From an uncultured Peptococcaceae bacterium (GTDB lineage Bacteria > Bacillota > Peptococcia > Peptococcales > Peptococcaceae), in assembly GCA_900552455.1 (NCBI GenBank), contig URZX01000038.1, positions 1-20,876 on the forward strand: a stretch of DNA of 20,876 nucleotides, written 5' to 3'. The translations under genes were made by a program, and so were the position numbers. Below the pieces are notes generated by a model that saw nothing but the letters and a program-made list of their open reading frames with translations, was not told where the DNA came from and ran no database searches. Below are positions 9,321-16,829 of the stretch, piece by piece; position 1 is the first letter of the stretch; each line of letters begins with the position of its first letter.

Positions 9321-9367
9321 AATTTTCGCCTGTCAGCGGCCGCCACAAACGACCACCGACAGGCGAA
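9321..9367 (-). terminator. Hairpin terminator after the copper-amine-oxidase-N-domain gene
   Basis: The arms TTCGCCTGTC and GACAGGCGAA pair perfectly over 10 bp. Five more pairs (two of them wobble) extend the stem to about 15 bp around a 13-base loop. On the minus strand it starts 7 bases after the stop codon and is followed by AATTTT, a modest T-run. It is most likely an intrinsic terminator separating this gene from proS. Confidence 0.7.
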
Positions 9368-9374
9368 CCCGTTC

Positions 9375-10292
9375 TCAAAGCGTCGGCACAAGCGTGCGCA
9401 GATCCACCACACGCTCGCTGCCATCCATTCCGCGCGCGATCAACACCCCGTCGACAACGCGCAGATCACAGGTATTGACCGCGAAATCCAGCGTGTACGT
9501 CCGCGTAGCGCCGCCCAGCGTCGTCTCGTAGAGACGGTTCTGCGCCGACGGATCGATCCAGCCACTGGCGCCCATGCCATTCGTGTAATACACACGATTG
9601 CCCTCTACCCAGAAAGCCGAGGCGTAAATGTCCGTCAGATAGCCGAGCGCGCCATTTTCATCGCGGAAAAGCTGCAACGGCTTCGCGTGACCGCCATCGC
9701 ATTGCACCGCGACATAGCGCGCACCGCCTGCTTCGCGATCAATCAGCAGCGATCCGCTCCGCAGCCGCAAGCCATCCGGCAACGCCAGCACACGCGCGCC
9801 AGCTTCGTCCGCACGCAGCAGCTTGTTGCCGATCACCTGATAGCTCACACCTGCACCCTGCGCGATCCAGACCGTGCGCGTGTCGCCATCCCAGTAAATG
9901 CTGCCGTAAAGCTCCGAGAAATCCCGCGCCGGCAGATACGTGCGGTCGTGGCGCAGCGTCGGCGCCGTCTCAAAATGACCACTCTGTCCTCCAGCCGAAT
10001 AATCCAGCTTTCCCACCGCAAGCGACACATCCACCGTCCCGTCCGGGCTCGTGATACGAATGCTGCCATCCGGCTGCCACACCGTCGTGTAGCCCATCGC
10101 CGAACTCACAATGCGCAGCGGGATCATCGTGCGGCCAGCGTCGTTGATGTAAACCTCGCCTTCCGCCGCCGAGCCGGAAACATGCGCATGACCAACGATC
10201 AGCTCCACATCCGTGCTCTCAGCAGACGCCGTCCCCGGCGCCGCCAGAATCGCCGCACAGACAATTGGCGCCAGCCATTTCATTCTTTTCAT
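9375..10292 (-). CDS. Exported protein with copper amine oxidase N-terminal-type domain
   Basis: The 305-residue protein begins with a typical Sec signal peptide: MKRMKW, a hydrophobic core, then a likely cleavage site after GTASA near residue 24. Residues about 42-145 carry a two-part repeat of the Cu_amine_oxidN1 type. The first half has GRTMIPLRIVSSAMG and a hydrophobic W-containing strand, and the second has RTYLPARDFSELYG followed by a similar strand. In Firmicutes this domain is common on secreted or wall-associated proteins and is not itself an amine oxidase. The remaining 160 residues are beta-rich, with repeated short strands that could form a propeller-like fold; I do not recognise the family. 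There are no membrane anchors or catalytic motifs. I chose the ATG at 10292, with AAGGTGAT just upstream; the upstream in-frame extension lacks such a site. The gene stands alone between two terminators. Its molecular role is unknown; a cell-envelope role is inference. Confidence 0.85.
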   Translation of the reverse strand: MKRMKWLAPIVCAAILAAPGTASAESTDVELIVGHAHVSGSAAEGEVYINDAGRTMIPLRIVSSAMGYTTVWQPDGSIRITSPDGTVDVSLAVGKLDYSAGGQSGHFETAPTLRHDRTYLPARDFSELYGSIYWDGDTRTVWIAQGAGVSYQVIGNKLLRADEAGARVLALPDGLRLRSGSLLIDREAGGARYVAVQCDGGHAKPLQLFRDENGALGYLTDIYASAFWVEGNRVYYTNGMGASGWIDPSAQNRLYETTLGGATRTYTLDFAVNTCDLRVVDGVLIARGMDGSERVVDLRTLVPTL

Positions 10293-10326
10293 AATGATCA
10301 CCTTCTCATTGTCAATGTTCTCTATC

Positions 10327-10337
10327 ATTCTATCATA
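10327..10337 (-). promoter_or_regulatory. Possible extended -10 promoter of the exported-protein gene
   Basis: On the minus strand TATGATAGAAT contains two overlapping -10-like boxes. TAGAAT (10327-10332) is preceded by TGA, which would act as an extended -10 element. I see no good -35 box at 17 bases. The position, about 35 bases before the start codon and after the ispG terminator, supports it. Confidence 0.45.
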
Positions 10338-10426
10338 CACCACCCGCCAAAAAGATGCCACTTTTCCTCAAAGATCCAGCGCATTTTCCAGAGATTTCAC
10401 GGATTGCCTGCCAATCTTCGACAAAC

Positions 10427-10465
10427 AAAAAATCCCGTCGGCCATTTGCAGATGACCGACAGGAT
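10427..10465 (-). terminator. Intrinsic terminator after ispG
   Basis: The minus-strand hairpin pairs ATCCTGTCGGTCA with TGGCCGACGGGAT (13 bp with wobbles, 8-base loop) and runs directly into TTTTTTG. It begins 7 bases after the ispG stop codon and marks the end of the uppS-cdsA-dxr-rseP-ispG unit. Confidence 0.88.
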
Positions 10466-10472
10466 CGTCGTA

Positions 10473-11537
10473 TTATTCCGCCAGGATTTTTTCCAGCTCT
10501 TCCTGGAAGGCCGGGAGCAGATCGGCTTCGTCGCAGCGGCGCACAACCTCGCCCTTGCGGAAGACGAGCCCTGCGCCCTTTCCGCCTGCGATGCCGAGAT
10601 CGGCTTCCTTCGCTTCGCCGGGACCGTTGACGACACAGCCCATGACGGCGATCTTGAGAGGACGTTCGATGTTCTGGCAGAGGGTTTCAACCGACTCTGC
10701 CAGGCTCGCCAGATCGATCTGTGTGCGTCCGCAGGTTGGACAGCTGACGATGTCCACGCCCGCTTCCTTGAGCCCGAGGCATTTGAGAATGCCGATGGCT
10801 ACAGGGATCTCGTTGGCAGGATCGCCTGTCAGGCTGACACGGATCGTATCGCCGATGCCGCGAGCCAGCAGCGCGCCGATGCCAACGGAGGATTTGATCG
10901 TGCCGCTGCGCACGGTGCCAGCTTCTGTCACGCCGAGATGCAGCGGATAAGGGAAACGCGCCGCAGCCATTTCGTTGACGCGGATCATTTCCGGCACGTC
11001 AGAGCTTTTCACCGAGAGCACGAGCTTTTTGAAGCCCAGCTCTTCGCAGAAACGCACGTATTTTTCAAGGCTTTCGACCATCGCTTCGGCGCAGGGATGG
11101 CCATATTTTTCCAGCAACTCCTTTTCCACAGAGCCAGAATTGACGCCGATGCGGATCGCTGCGTCATGGGCCTTCGCCGTTTCGACGACGGCGCGCAGCT
11201 TTTCCAGCCCGCCGATGTTGCCAGGATTGATGCGCACAGCATCGACGCCCTGCTCCAGCGCTGCGATAGCGATGCGGTAGTCAAAATGCACGTCGGCGAC
11301 GATCGGCACGCTGGCGCGACGCGCCACCTCAGCAACAGCCGGCACAGCGTCCATATCCGGCGCCGCCACGCGCACGATCGCAGCGCCGAGGGCGGCAAGC
11401 TGCTCCACCTGCGCCAGCGTGGCTGTCACGTCGTGGGAATCGGTGTTGGTCATGGACTGCACCGTCACGGGATAATCCGAGCCCATGCCGACATCGCGGA
11501 TCATAAAGGAAATCGTTTCTCGTCTCAATTGGATCAC
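10473..11537 (-). CDS. ispG: 4-hydroxy-3-methylbut-2-enyl diphosphate synthase (IspG/GcpE)
   Basis: IspG is the penultimate MEP-pathway enzyme. It reduces methylerythritol cyclodiphosphate to HMBPP using a 4Fe-4S cluster, with electrons from ferredoxin or flavodoxin. At up to 354 residues it is the usual bacterial single-chain size, without the plant-type insert. The N-terminal TIM-barrel signature VQSMTNTDSHD is clear. The cluster ligands appear in SCPTCGR and GCVVNGPGE, giving three cysteines and the glutamate ligand seen in E. coli. The start is uncertain: the GTG at 11537 has GGAG only one base upstream, whereas a TTG at 11528 has the same GGAG about 11 bases upstream. I report the longer form. 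It lies 6 bases after rseP and is the last gene of a five-gene unit that also contains dxr of the same pathway. Confidence 0.95.
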   Translation of the reverse strand: MIQLRRETISFMIRDVGMGSDYPVTVQSMTNTDSHDVTATLAQVEQLAALGAAIVRVAAPDMDAVPAVAEVARRASVPIVADVHFDYRIAIAALEQGVDAVRINPGNIGGLEKLRAVVETAKAHDAAIRIGVNSGSVEKELLEKYGHPCAEAMVESLEKYVRFCEELGFKKLVLSVKSSDVPEMIRVNEMAAARFPYPLHLGVTEAGTVRSGTIKSSVGIGALLARGIGDTIRVSLTGDPANEIPVAIGILKCLGLKEAGVDIVSCPTCGRTQIDLASLAESVETLCQNIERPLKIAVMGCVVNGPGEAKEADLGIAGGKGAGLVFRKGEVVRRCDEADLLPAFQEELEKILAE

Positions 11538-11543
11538 ACTCCG

Positions 11544-12608
11544 TTAATTGACAATGTTGAGAATATCGTTGTAGGTCACATAGATCATCAGCGCAAACAG
11601 CGCCATCATGCCGAGCAGATTGACCAGCGTTTCCTTGTCCTGGCTGACAGGGATGCCGCGCACCGCTTCGATGACGAGGAAAAGAAACCTGCTGCCGTCA
11701 AGCGCCGGTACCGGCAGCATATTGAGCAGCCCAAAGTTCACTGAGAGCACAGCGATCAGGCTGACCACGCTCCATATGCCCTGATCGACGCTGTCGCCGA
11801 TGGCGTTGACAATGCCGACCGGCCCGGAGAGGCCCCCTTCCTCGTCGTTGACGGCGGTGCGTCCGGTGACGAGATCGATCACCGCATCAAAGATGATCGT
11901 GCTCATGCCGATGGTCATGTAGGTCGATTGCTGGAATGCCTGACCAACGCTGAGCGTTTCGTGGGTCGTTTCCAGCTGCTTCGTGACGCCCAGGGCGTAG
12001 CGGTTGAGCTGATCGTTGTAAGCAGGCGTTAGCGTCGTTTCAGCGTTCGCGCCGTCGCGGCTGTAGAGAATGTCCATCTCGCCGCTTTTGTAGGACGCCA
12101 TAAAGCTGTCGACATCCTCCCAGGTCTGCATCGTCTGGCCGTTGATCGACAGGATCTCGTCGCCGACAGCGAGCCCGGCCGCTTCTGCTGCAGAATCTGC
12201 ACTGATCTCTGCAATGACCGGCGGGCTGTCGTTGTCGACGACATTGACGCCCAGCGCCAGATAGAAAATCAGCAGCGCCACCAGCGCCGTGAGGAAATTC
12301 ATAAACGGTCCGGCAACCGTGAACAGCATGCGGTGCAGGATCGGACGATTCTGGAAAAGGCGCGGATCGTCGGGATCGTCGTCGATCTCCGGATCACCGG
12401 TGATGCCTTTGACGCTGACAAAACCGCCAGCAGGGATCGCACTAATCACATATTCGGTTTCGCCCTTCTGGAAGGAGGCGATCTTTGGCCCCATGCCGAT
12501 GCTGAAGGTAGTCACATACATACCGCTGATCTTTGCAACGACGAAGTGGCCAAATTCGTGGATCGCGACGAGAAAACCGAGGATGATGATGGCAAGGATG
12601 ATGTTCAT
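11544..12608 (-). CDS. rseP: RIP metalloprotease, site-2 protease family (RseP/RasP)
   Basis: This is an intramembrane zinc protease that cuts membrane-embedded substrates such as anti-sigma factors and signal-peptide remnants. The 354-residue protein has the zinc motif HEFGH at 17-21 in the first membrane helix. A membrane helix spans about 94-120, one PDZ domain about 125-205, the third-ligand motif NMLPVPALDG lies at 296-305, and a last helix is near 330-345. One PDZ domain matches the Gram-positive form rather than the two of E. coli. I start at the ATG at 12608, whose ATGA overlaps the dxr stop by four bases, indicating translational coupling. The frame stays open 33 codons upstream, but those are Arg/Ala/Gly-rich and out-of-frame dxr sequence. 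Linkage to dxr and cdsA is the standard bacterial arrangement. Confidence 0.95.
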   Translation of the reverse strand: MNIILAIIILGFLVAIHEFGHFVVAKISGMYVTTFSIGMGPKIASFQKGETEYVISAIPAGGFVSVKGITGDPEIDDDPDDPRLFQNRPILHRMLFTVAGPFMNFLTALVALLIFYLALGVNVVDNDSPPVIAEISADSAAEAAGLAVGDEILSINGQTMQTWEDVDSFMASYKSGEMDILYSRDGANAETTLTPAYNDQLNRYALGVTKQLETTHETLSVGQAFQQSTYMTIGMSTIIFDAVIDLVTGRTAVNDEEGGLSGPVGIVNAIGDSVDQGIWSVVSLIAVLSVNFGLLNMLPVPALDGSRFLFLVIEAVRGIPVSQDKETLVNLLGMMALFALMIYVTYNDILNIVN

Positions 12609-13747
12609 CGCTGCATCAGCTCCGTGGCCAGCGCCCGCGCCTCTGCGTCGATGGCGTGGATCTGCGCCAGGGACTCCACCTTCTGCCACGGCGTTTTGGC
12701 GACGCATTCTTCAACGAGCGGCACGATATCGACGAAGCGGATCTTTTCTGCGAGAAACGCCGCCACGACAACCTCGTTCGCCGCGTTCATCACGATTGGC
12801 GCAGAGCCGCCGCGTTTGCCGCAGGTGTAGGCCATGTTGATGCCCGGAAAAACATCGAAGCGCGGCTTTTCAAAATGCAGCGTGCCCATTTCCCAGGCGT
12901 CGAGGGCTTCAAAGCCTGTGCCGACGCGCGCCGGATAGGTCAGCGCCAGCTGGATCGGCAGGCGCATATCCGGCAGGCCGAGCTGAGCCTTGATGGCGCC
13001 GTCAACAAACTGCACCATCGAATGCACGATGCTTTCCGGATGCACGACCACCTGGATGCGGTCGTAGTCGCAGTTAAAGAGATAGTGGGCCTCGATGATC
13101 TCCAGCCCCTTATTGACCATCGTCGCTGAATCGATCGTGATCTTCGCGCCCATGGACCAGTTCGGATGCTTGAGGGCGTCGGCTCTGGTGATCGACTGGA
13201 AGCGTTCGCTTTCCCAGGTGCGGAACGGCCCGCCGGAAGCAGTGAGGATGATCTTCGCAATTTCCTGCGGACGCCCTTCCAGGCATTGGAAGATCGCCGA
13301 ATGCTCGCTGTCCACCGGAATGATCTCGCCGCCGTGCTCCGCCAGAAGATCGTTCACAAGATCGCCGGCTTCGACCATCGTTTCCTTGTTGGCGAGCCCG
13401 ATGCGCAGACCCGCGCGCAGAGAATCGAGCACCGGCTCGATGCCGGCAGCGCCGGTGATGGCGCCGATCACGCAGTCGATGCCCTCGAGACAGTCGGCGT
13501 AATCGGCCCAGAGATAATGATAACGACAAAAAGGCGTTTCATTTTGAACGCCTTTGAAATATTCGTATGTGGTTTTGTCGGTGATGAACACGTGCTTCGG
13601 CTGATACTTCCGCACCTGTTCATAGAGCAGCGCCTTGTTGCAATGCGCCGACAGAATGTCCACCTGATAGGTTCCCAGCGCGTCCACGACCTCCAGCGTC
13701 TGGGTGCCGATGGACCCTGTGGAACCAAGGATCGCTAAATGTTTCAT
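12605..13747 (-). CDS. dxr: 1-deoxy-D-xylulose-5-phosphate reductoisomerase
   Basis: Dxr is the NADPH-dependent enzyme that converts DXP to MEP, the first committed step of the MEP isoprenoid pathway, and the known target of fosmidomycin. The 380-residue cytosolic protein has the NADPH-binding motif GSTGSIGTQ at 8-16, the catalytic metal site PVDSEHSA with Asp146 and Glu148, SGG at 171-173, and MVNKGLE with Glu216 completing the metal ligands. The length is normal for the family (about 380-400). The ATG at 13747 has AAAGGA 7 bases upstream. It follows cdsA by 16 bases and overlaps rseP by four, so it sits in the middle of an operon. Confidence 0.97.
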   Translation of the reverse strand: MKHLAILGSTGSIGTQTLEVVDALGTYQVDILSAHCNKALLYEQVRKYQPKHVFITDKTTYEYFKGVQNETPFCRYHYLWADYADCLEGIDCVIGAITGAAGIEPVLDSLRAGLRIGLANKETMVEAGDLVNDLLAEHGGEIIPVDSEHSAIFQCLEGRPQEIAKIILTASGGPFRTWESERFQSITRADALKHPNWSMGAKITIDSATMVNKGLEIIEAHYLFNCDYDRIQVVVHPESIVHSMVQFVDGAIKAQLGLPDMRLPIQLALTYPARVGTGFEALDAWEMGTLHFEKPRFDVFPGINMAYTCGKRGGSAPIVMNAANEVVVAAFLAEKIRFVDIVPLVEECVAKTPWQKVESLAQIHAIDAEARALATELMQR

Positions 13748-13763
13748 GTTCTTTCCTTTCTAC

Positions 13764-14549
13764 TCAGCCCTGCATGATGCTGAAATAATAGAAGCACAGC
13801 GGCGCCACCAGCAGGAAGCTGTCGAAACGGTCGGCAAATCCGCCGTGACCCGGCAGGATGTTGCCGCTGTCCTTGACGCCGAAGGAGCGCTTGAGATAGC
13901 TTTCGAAAAGATCGCCAACGATTGCGCCGAAAGCAACAAGCAGCCCGATCAGCACCGTGTGCAGCGTGCTCGTCGACAGCGGCAGGAATTGCGCAATGAT
14001 GAGCGCCGCCACAACCGTGAGCAGTACACCGCCGACGGCGCCCTCGATGGTCTTTTTCGGAGAAAGATGCGGCGCCATTTTGTGACGCCCCAGCGCGCGA
14101 CCGGAGAAATATGCTCCGGAATCACAGACCCAGACCATGATAAAAACGCTCATCAAAAGCCATGCGCCGCCGTCCAGCAATCGCAGCGAGATCATGTGCA
14201 GCGGCAACCAGGTGCAGTAGGCGTTGATAAACGCCAGATACATCATCTCCGACAGCCCGGTGCGCGGATAGGTGAAGACCGTCTCCGCCATCACCAGCAC
14301 ATTGACGATCGCAAAGATGAAGCCCAGCTCCTTCGTCACAAAGGTGTAGACAGCGAACGCCACCAGCATATTCACGAAGCAGAAAATGAGAAAGCTCCGC
14401 TGCATAGCCTCGCCCTGCATATTGGCGAGCTCGTAATTGAGCGCCGCCATCATCACAAATCCCAGGAGATAAATGAGCGGCGTCGGCCCAAAGATACACA
14501 GGAGGACGATCGGGATACCGACGACCCCCGTCAAGATTCTTGTTTTCAT
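13764..14549 (-). CDS. cdsA: Phosphatidate cytidylyltransferase (CDP-diglyceride synthase)
   Basis: This integral membrane enzyme makes CDP-diacylglycerol from CTP and phosphatidic acid, the branch point for bacterial phospholipids. The 261-residue protein is largely hydrophobic with about seven or eight predicted helices. The family signature lies near residues 217-243: SYLKR, KDSG, LPGHGG and DRFD in order. This holds the conserved acidic residues that bind metal and CTP. The ATG at 14549 has AGGGGA about 5 bases upstream, and the gene begins 10 bases after the uppS stop. The length is typical (260-285). Confidence 0.96.
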   Translation of the reverse strand: MKTRILTGVVGIPIVLLCIFGPTPLIYLLGFVMMAALNYELANMQGEAMQRSFLIFCFVNMLVAFAVYTFVTKELGFIFAIVNVLVMAETVFTYPRTGLSEMMYLAFINAYCTWLPLHMISLRLLDGGAWLLMSVFIMVWVCDSGAYFSGRALGRHKMAPHLSPKKTIEGAVGGVLLTVVAALIIAQFLPLSTSTLHTVLIGLLVAFGAIVGDLFESYLKRSFGVKDSGNILPGHGGFADRFDSFLLVAPLCFYYFSIMQG

Positions 14550-14559
14550 AGTCGTCCCC

Positions 14560-15303
14560 TTACTTTTTCAGCCCGCCATAGCGACGGTCGCGTTTCTGAT
14601 AAGCGTACACCGCATCAAAGAGATCACCGGCGCGGAAATCCGGCCAGTAGGTGTTGGTGATCCAGAATTCTGTGTAGGCCACCTGCCAGAGCAGGAAATT
14701 GCTCAGCCGCAGCTCGCCGGAGGAACGGATCAGGAGATCCGGATCTGGCTGACCAGCGGTGTAGAGATGGTTGGCGATGATATTTTCGTCGATCTCTTCC
14801 GGCGCAAGCTCGCCAGCCGCGCAGGCGCGCGCGATCTCCTGACAGGCGTGCACGATTTCCTGGCGACCGCCGTAGTTGAGCGCGATGTTGAAGATCACGT
14901 CGTTGTTGTCCTTGGTGAGCGCGTAGGCGTTTTCCACCTTCTCGCGCACCCGCGCAGGCAGGCGCGTCGGATCGCCAATCGTGCGCACACAAACGCCCTC
15001 AGCGTGAAGCTTGGCGATTTTTTTGTCAAGATATTCGACCAGAAGATGCATGAGCCCGTCCACTTCGTCCGCAGGGCGGCGCCAGTTTTCTGTCGAAAAA
15101 GCGTAGACTGTGAAATATTTGGTGCCGATCTTTTTCACCGTTTCCAGCACCTCGTCGATGGCCTCCACGCCGGCAGTGTGTCCGGCCAGACGCGCCAGCC
15201 CTTTCGCTGTCGCCCAGCGGCCGTTGCCGTCCATGATCACGGCAATGTGGCGCGGAATGCTGCCATCCTTGATGTCATCGTAAGTATGATGTTTGTTTTC
15301 CAT
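14560..15303 (-). CDS. uppS: Undecaprenyl diphosphate synthase (isoprenyl transferase)
   Basis: UppS condenses eight isopentenyl units onto farnesyl diphosphate, making the C55 carrier for peptidoglycan and wall polymers. The 247-residue protein shows the catalytic IMDGNGRWA with Asp25 and the C-terminal substrate motif RSSGELRLSNF (193-203) followed by WQ and YTEFW. I start at the ATG at 15303 because GGGGGGA lies 6 bases upstream. The other in-frame ATG at 15318 overlaps that Shine-Dalgarno and cannot use it. It is the first gene of uppS-cdsA-dxr-rseP-ispG, so the carrier-lipid enzyme is transcribed with two enzymes that supply its precursor. Confidence 0.96.
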   Translation of the reverse strand: MENKHHTYDDIKDGSIPRHIAVIMDGNGRWATAKGLARLAGHTAGVEAIDEVLETVKKIGTKYFTVYAFSTENWRRPADEVDGLMHLLVEYLDKKIAKLHAEGVCVRTIGDPTRLPARVREKVENAYALTKDNNDVIFNIALNYGGRQEIVHACQEIARACAAGELAPEEIDENIIANHLYTAGQPDPDLLIRSSGELRLSNFLLWQVAYTEFWITNTYWPDFRAGDLFDAVYAYQKRDRRYGGLKK

Positions 15304-15326
15304 ATGACTTCCCCCCATTATTCATA

Positions 15327-15339
15327 TGCCTCTCAGGCA
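15327..15339 (-). repeat. Small hairpin in the uppS leader
   Basis: A perfect 5-bp inverted repeat, TGCCT and AGGCA around a 3-base loop, lies between the predicted uppS promoter and its ribosome binding site. It is too short to be a terminator and has no T-run. It may be incidental or may modulate translation. Confidence 0.35.
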
Positions 15340-15359
15340 CACGAGGACAATCAATTATT

Positions 15360-15368
15360 ATTCTATCA
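15360..15368 (-). promoter_or_regulatory. Possible extended -10 promoter of the uppS operon
   Basis: Minus-strand TGATAGAAT is an extended -10 element about 57 bases before the uppS start, directly after the frr terminator. No strong -35 box is visible at 17-18 bases. The presence of a terminator just upstream makes a promoter here likely. Confidence 0.5.
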
Positions 15369-15409
15369 TACTCCAACTTAAATTGCATCGCCTGGAGTGA
15401 GAATTGTAA

Positions 15410-15436
15410 AAAGAAAAAGGACCGACAGCGCGGTCC
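15410..15436 (-). terminator. Intrinsic terminator after frr
   Basis: A perfect 6-bp stem, GGACCG and CGGTCC with a 6-base loop, is followed by TTTTCTTTTT on the minus strand, about 15 bases after the frr stop codon. It ends the pyrH-frr unit. Confidence 0.88.
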
Positions 15437-15450
15437 CTCCTCAGGCATCC

Positions 15451-16008
15451 TCAGATGCTCATGATATCTTTTTCTTTTTCGTCGTAGATCTTTTCGATCT
15501 TGGCGATGGCAGCATCGGTCTGCTTCTGCACATCGTCCTGAGCGCCCTTGGAATCGTCCTCAGTGATCTCCTTGTTCTTTTCGAGCTTTTTGATCTGGTC
15601 GTTGGCGTCGCGGCGGATGTTGCGGATGTAAACCTTCGCTTCCTCCGCTTTCTTGTGAGCAGTCTTTGCCAGCTCCTGACGGGTTTCCTTCGTCAGCTGT
15701 GGGATTGGCAGACGGATGACGACGCCATCGTTGGATGGGTTGATGCCGAGGTCAGATTTCTGGATCGCCTTTTCGATGTCCTTGATGATCCCCTTGTCCC
15801 ATGGCTGGATGGTGATCAGATCCGGAGCCGGCGCGCTGACGTTGGCCACCTGGTTGATCGGCGTTGGAGAACCGTAGTATTCCACAGTGGTGCCATTCAG
15901 CAGGGACACGTTTGCCTTACCGGTGCGGATATGCATGAGGTCTTCGCGATACTTGTTGATGGATTTCTCCATGCGTTCTTCTGAGTCTAATAAAATTTCA
16001 TCGATCAT
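15451..16008 (-). CDS. frr: Ribosome recycling factor
   Basis: RRF acts with EF-G to split post-termination ribosomes. The 185-residue protein has the standard length and architecture. Long helices flank a small beta domain: the N-terminal helix includes EERMEKSINKYREDLMHIRTGKA, and the C-terminal helices are rich in Lys and Glu. The conserved RTGKANVSLLN and the PWDKGI segment are visible. The ATG at 16008 has GGGGA about 9 bases upstream, inside the end of pyrH. Only 4 bases separate it from the pyrH stop, so the two genes are coupled, the usual bacterial pairing. Confidence 0.97.
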   Translation of the reverse strand: MIDEILLDSEERMEKSINKYREDLMHIRTGKANVSLLNGTTVEYYGSPTPINQVANVSAPAPDLITIQPWDKGIIKDIEKAIQKSDLGINPSNDGVVIRLPIPQLTKETRQELAKTAHKKAEEAKVYIRNIRRDANDQIKKLEKNKEITEDDSKGAQDDVQKQTDAAIAKIEKIYDEKEKDIMSI

Positions 16009-16012
16009 GATC

Positions 16013-16777
<765 letters not shown>

Positions 16778-16779
16778 CT

Positions 16780-16808
16780 ATTATACCATACTCTCTGCGC
16801 GCTATCCA
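16780..16808 (-). promoter_or_regulatory. Promoter of pyrH-frr
   Basis: A perfect TATAAT (16780-16785) on the minus strand is preceded by TGG, an extended -10. At 17 bases upstream lies TGGATA (16803-16808), a 4/6 match to the -35 consensus. It sits in the 97-base gap between the helicase gene and pyrH, so pyrH-frr need not depend on the rpsB promoter. Confidence 0.75.
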
Positions 16809-16829
16809 CTAGAATTGTGCGGTTATCTT

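Noticed and set aside
9288..11744. Plus-strand open frame of 818 codons spanning the exported-protein gene, ispG and part of rseP
   Set aside because: It crosses two intrinsic terminators and three real minus-strand genes. Its product is low-complexity, rich in Arg, His and Ala, with no family resemblance.
12609..12707. N-terminal extension of RseP by 33 residues
   Set aside because: The extension is read out of frame through the end of dxr, is full of Arg, Gly and Ala, and lacks a ribosome site. The ATGA overlap start at 12608 places the first membrane helix and HEFGH at the expected distance.
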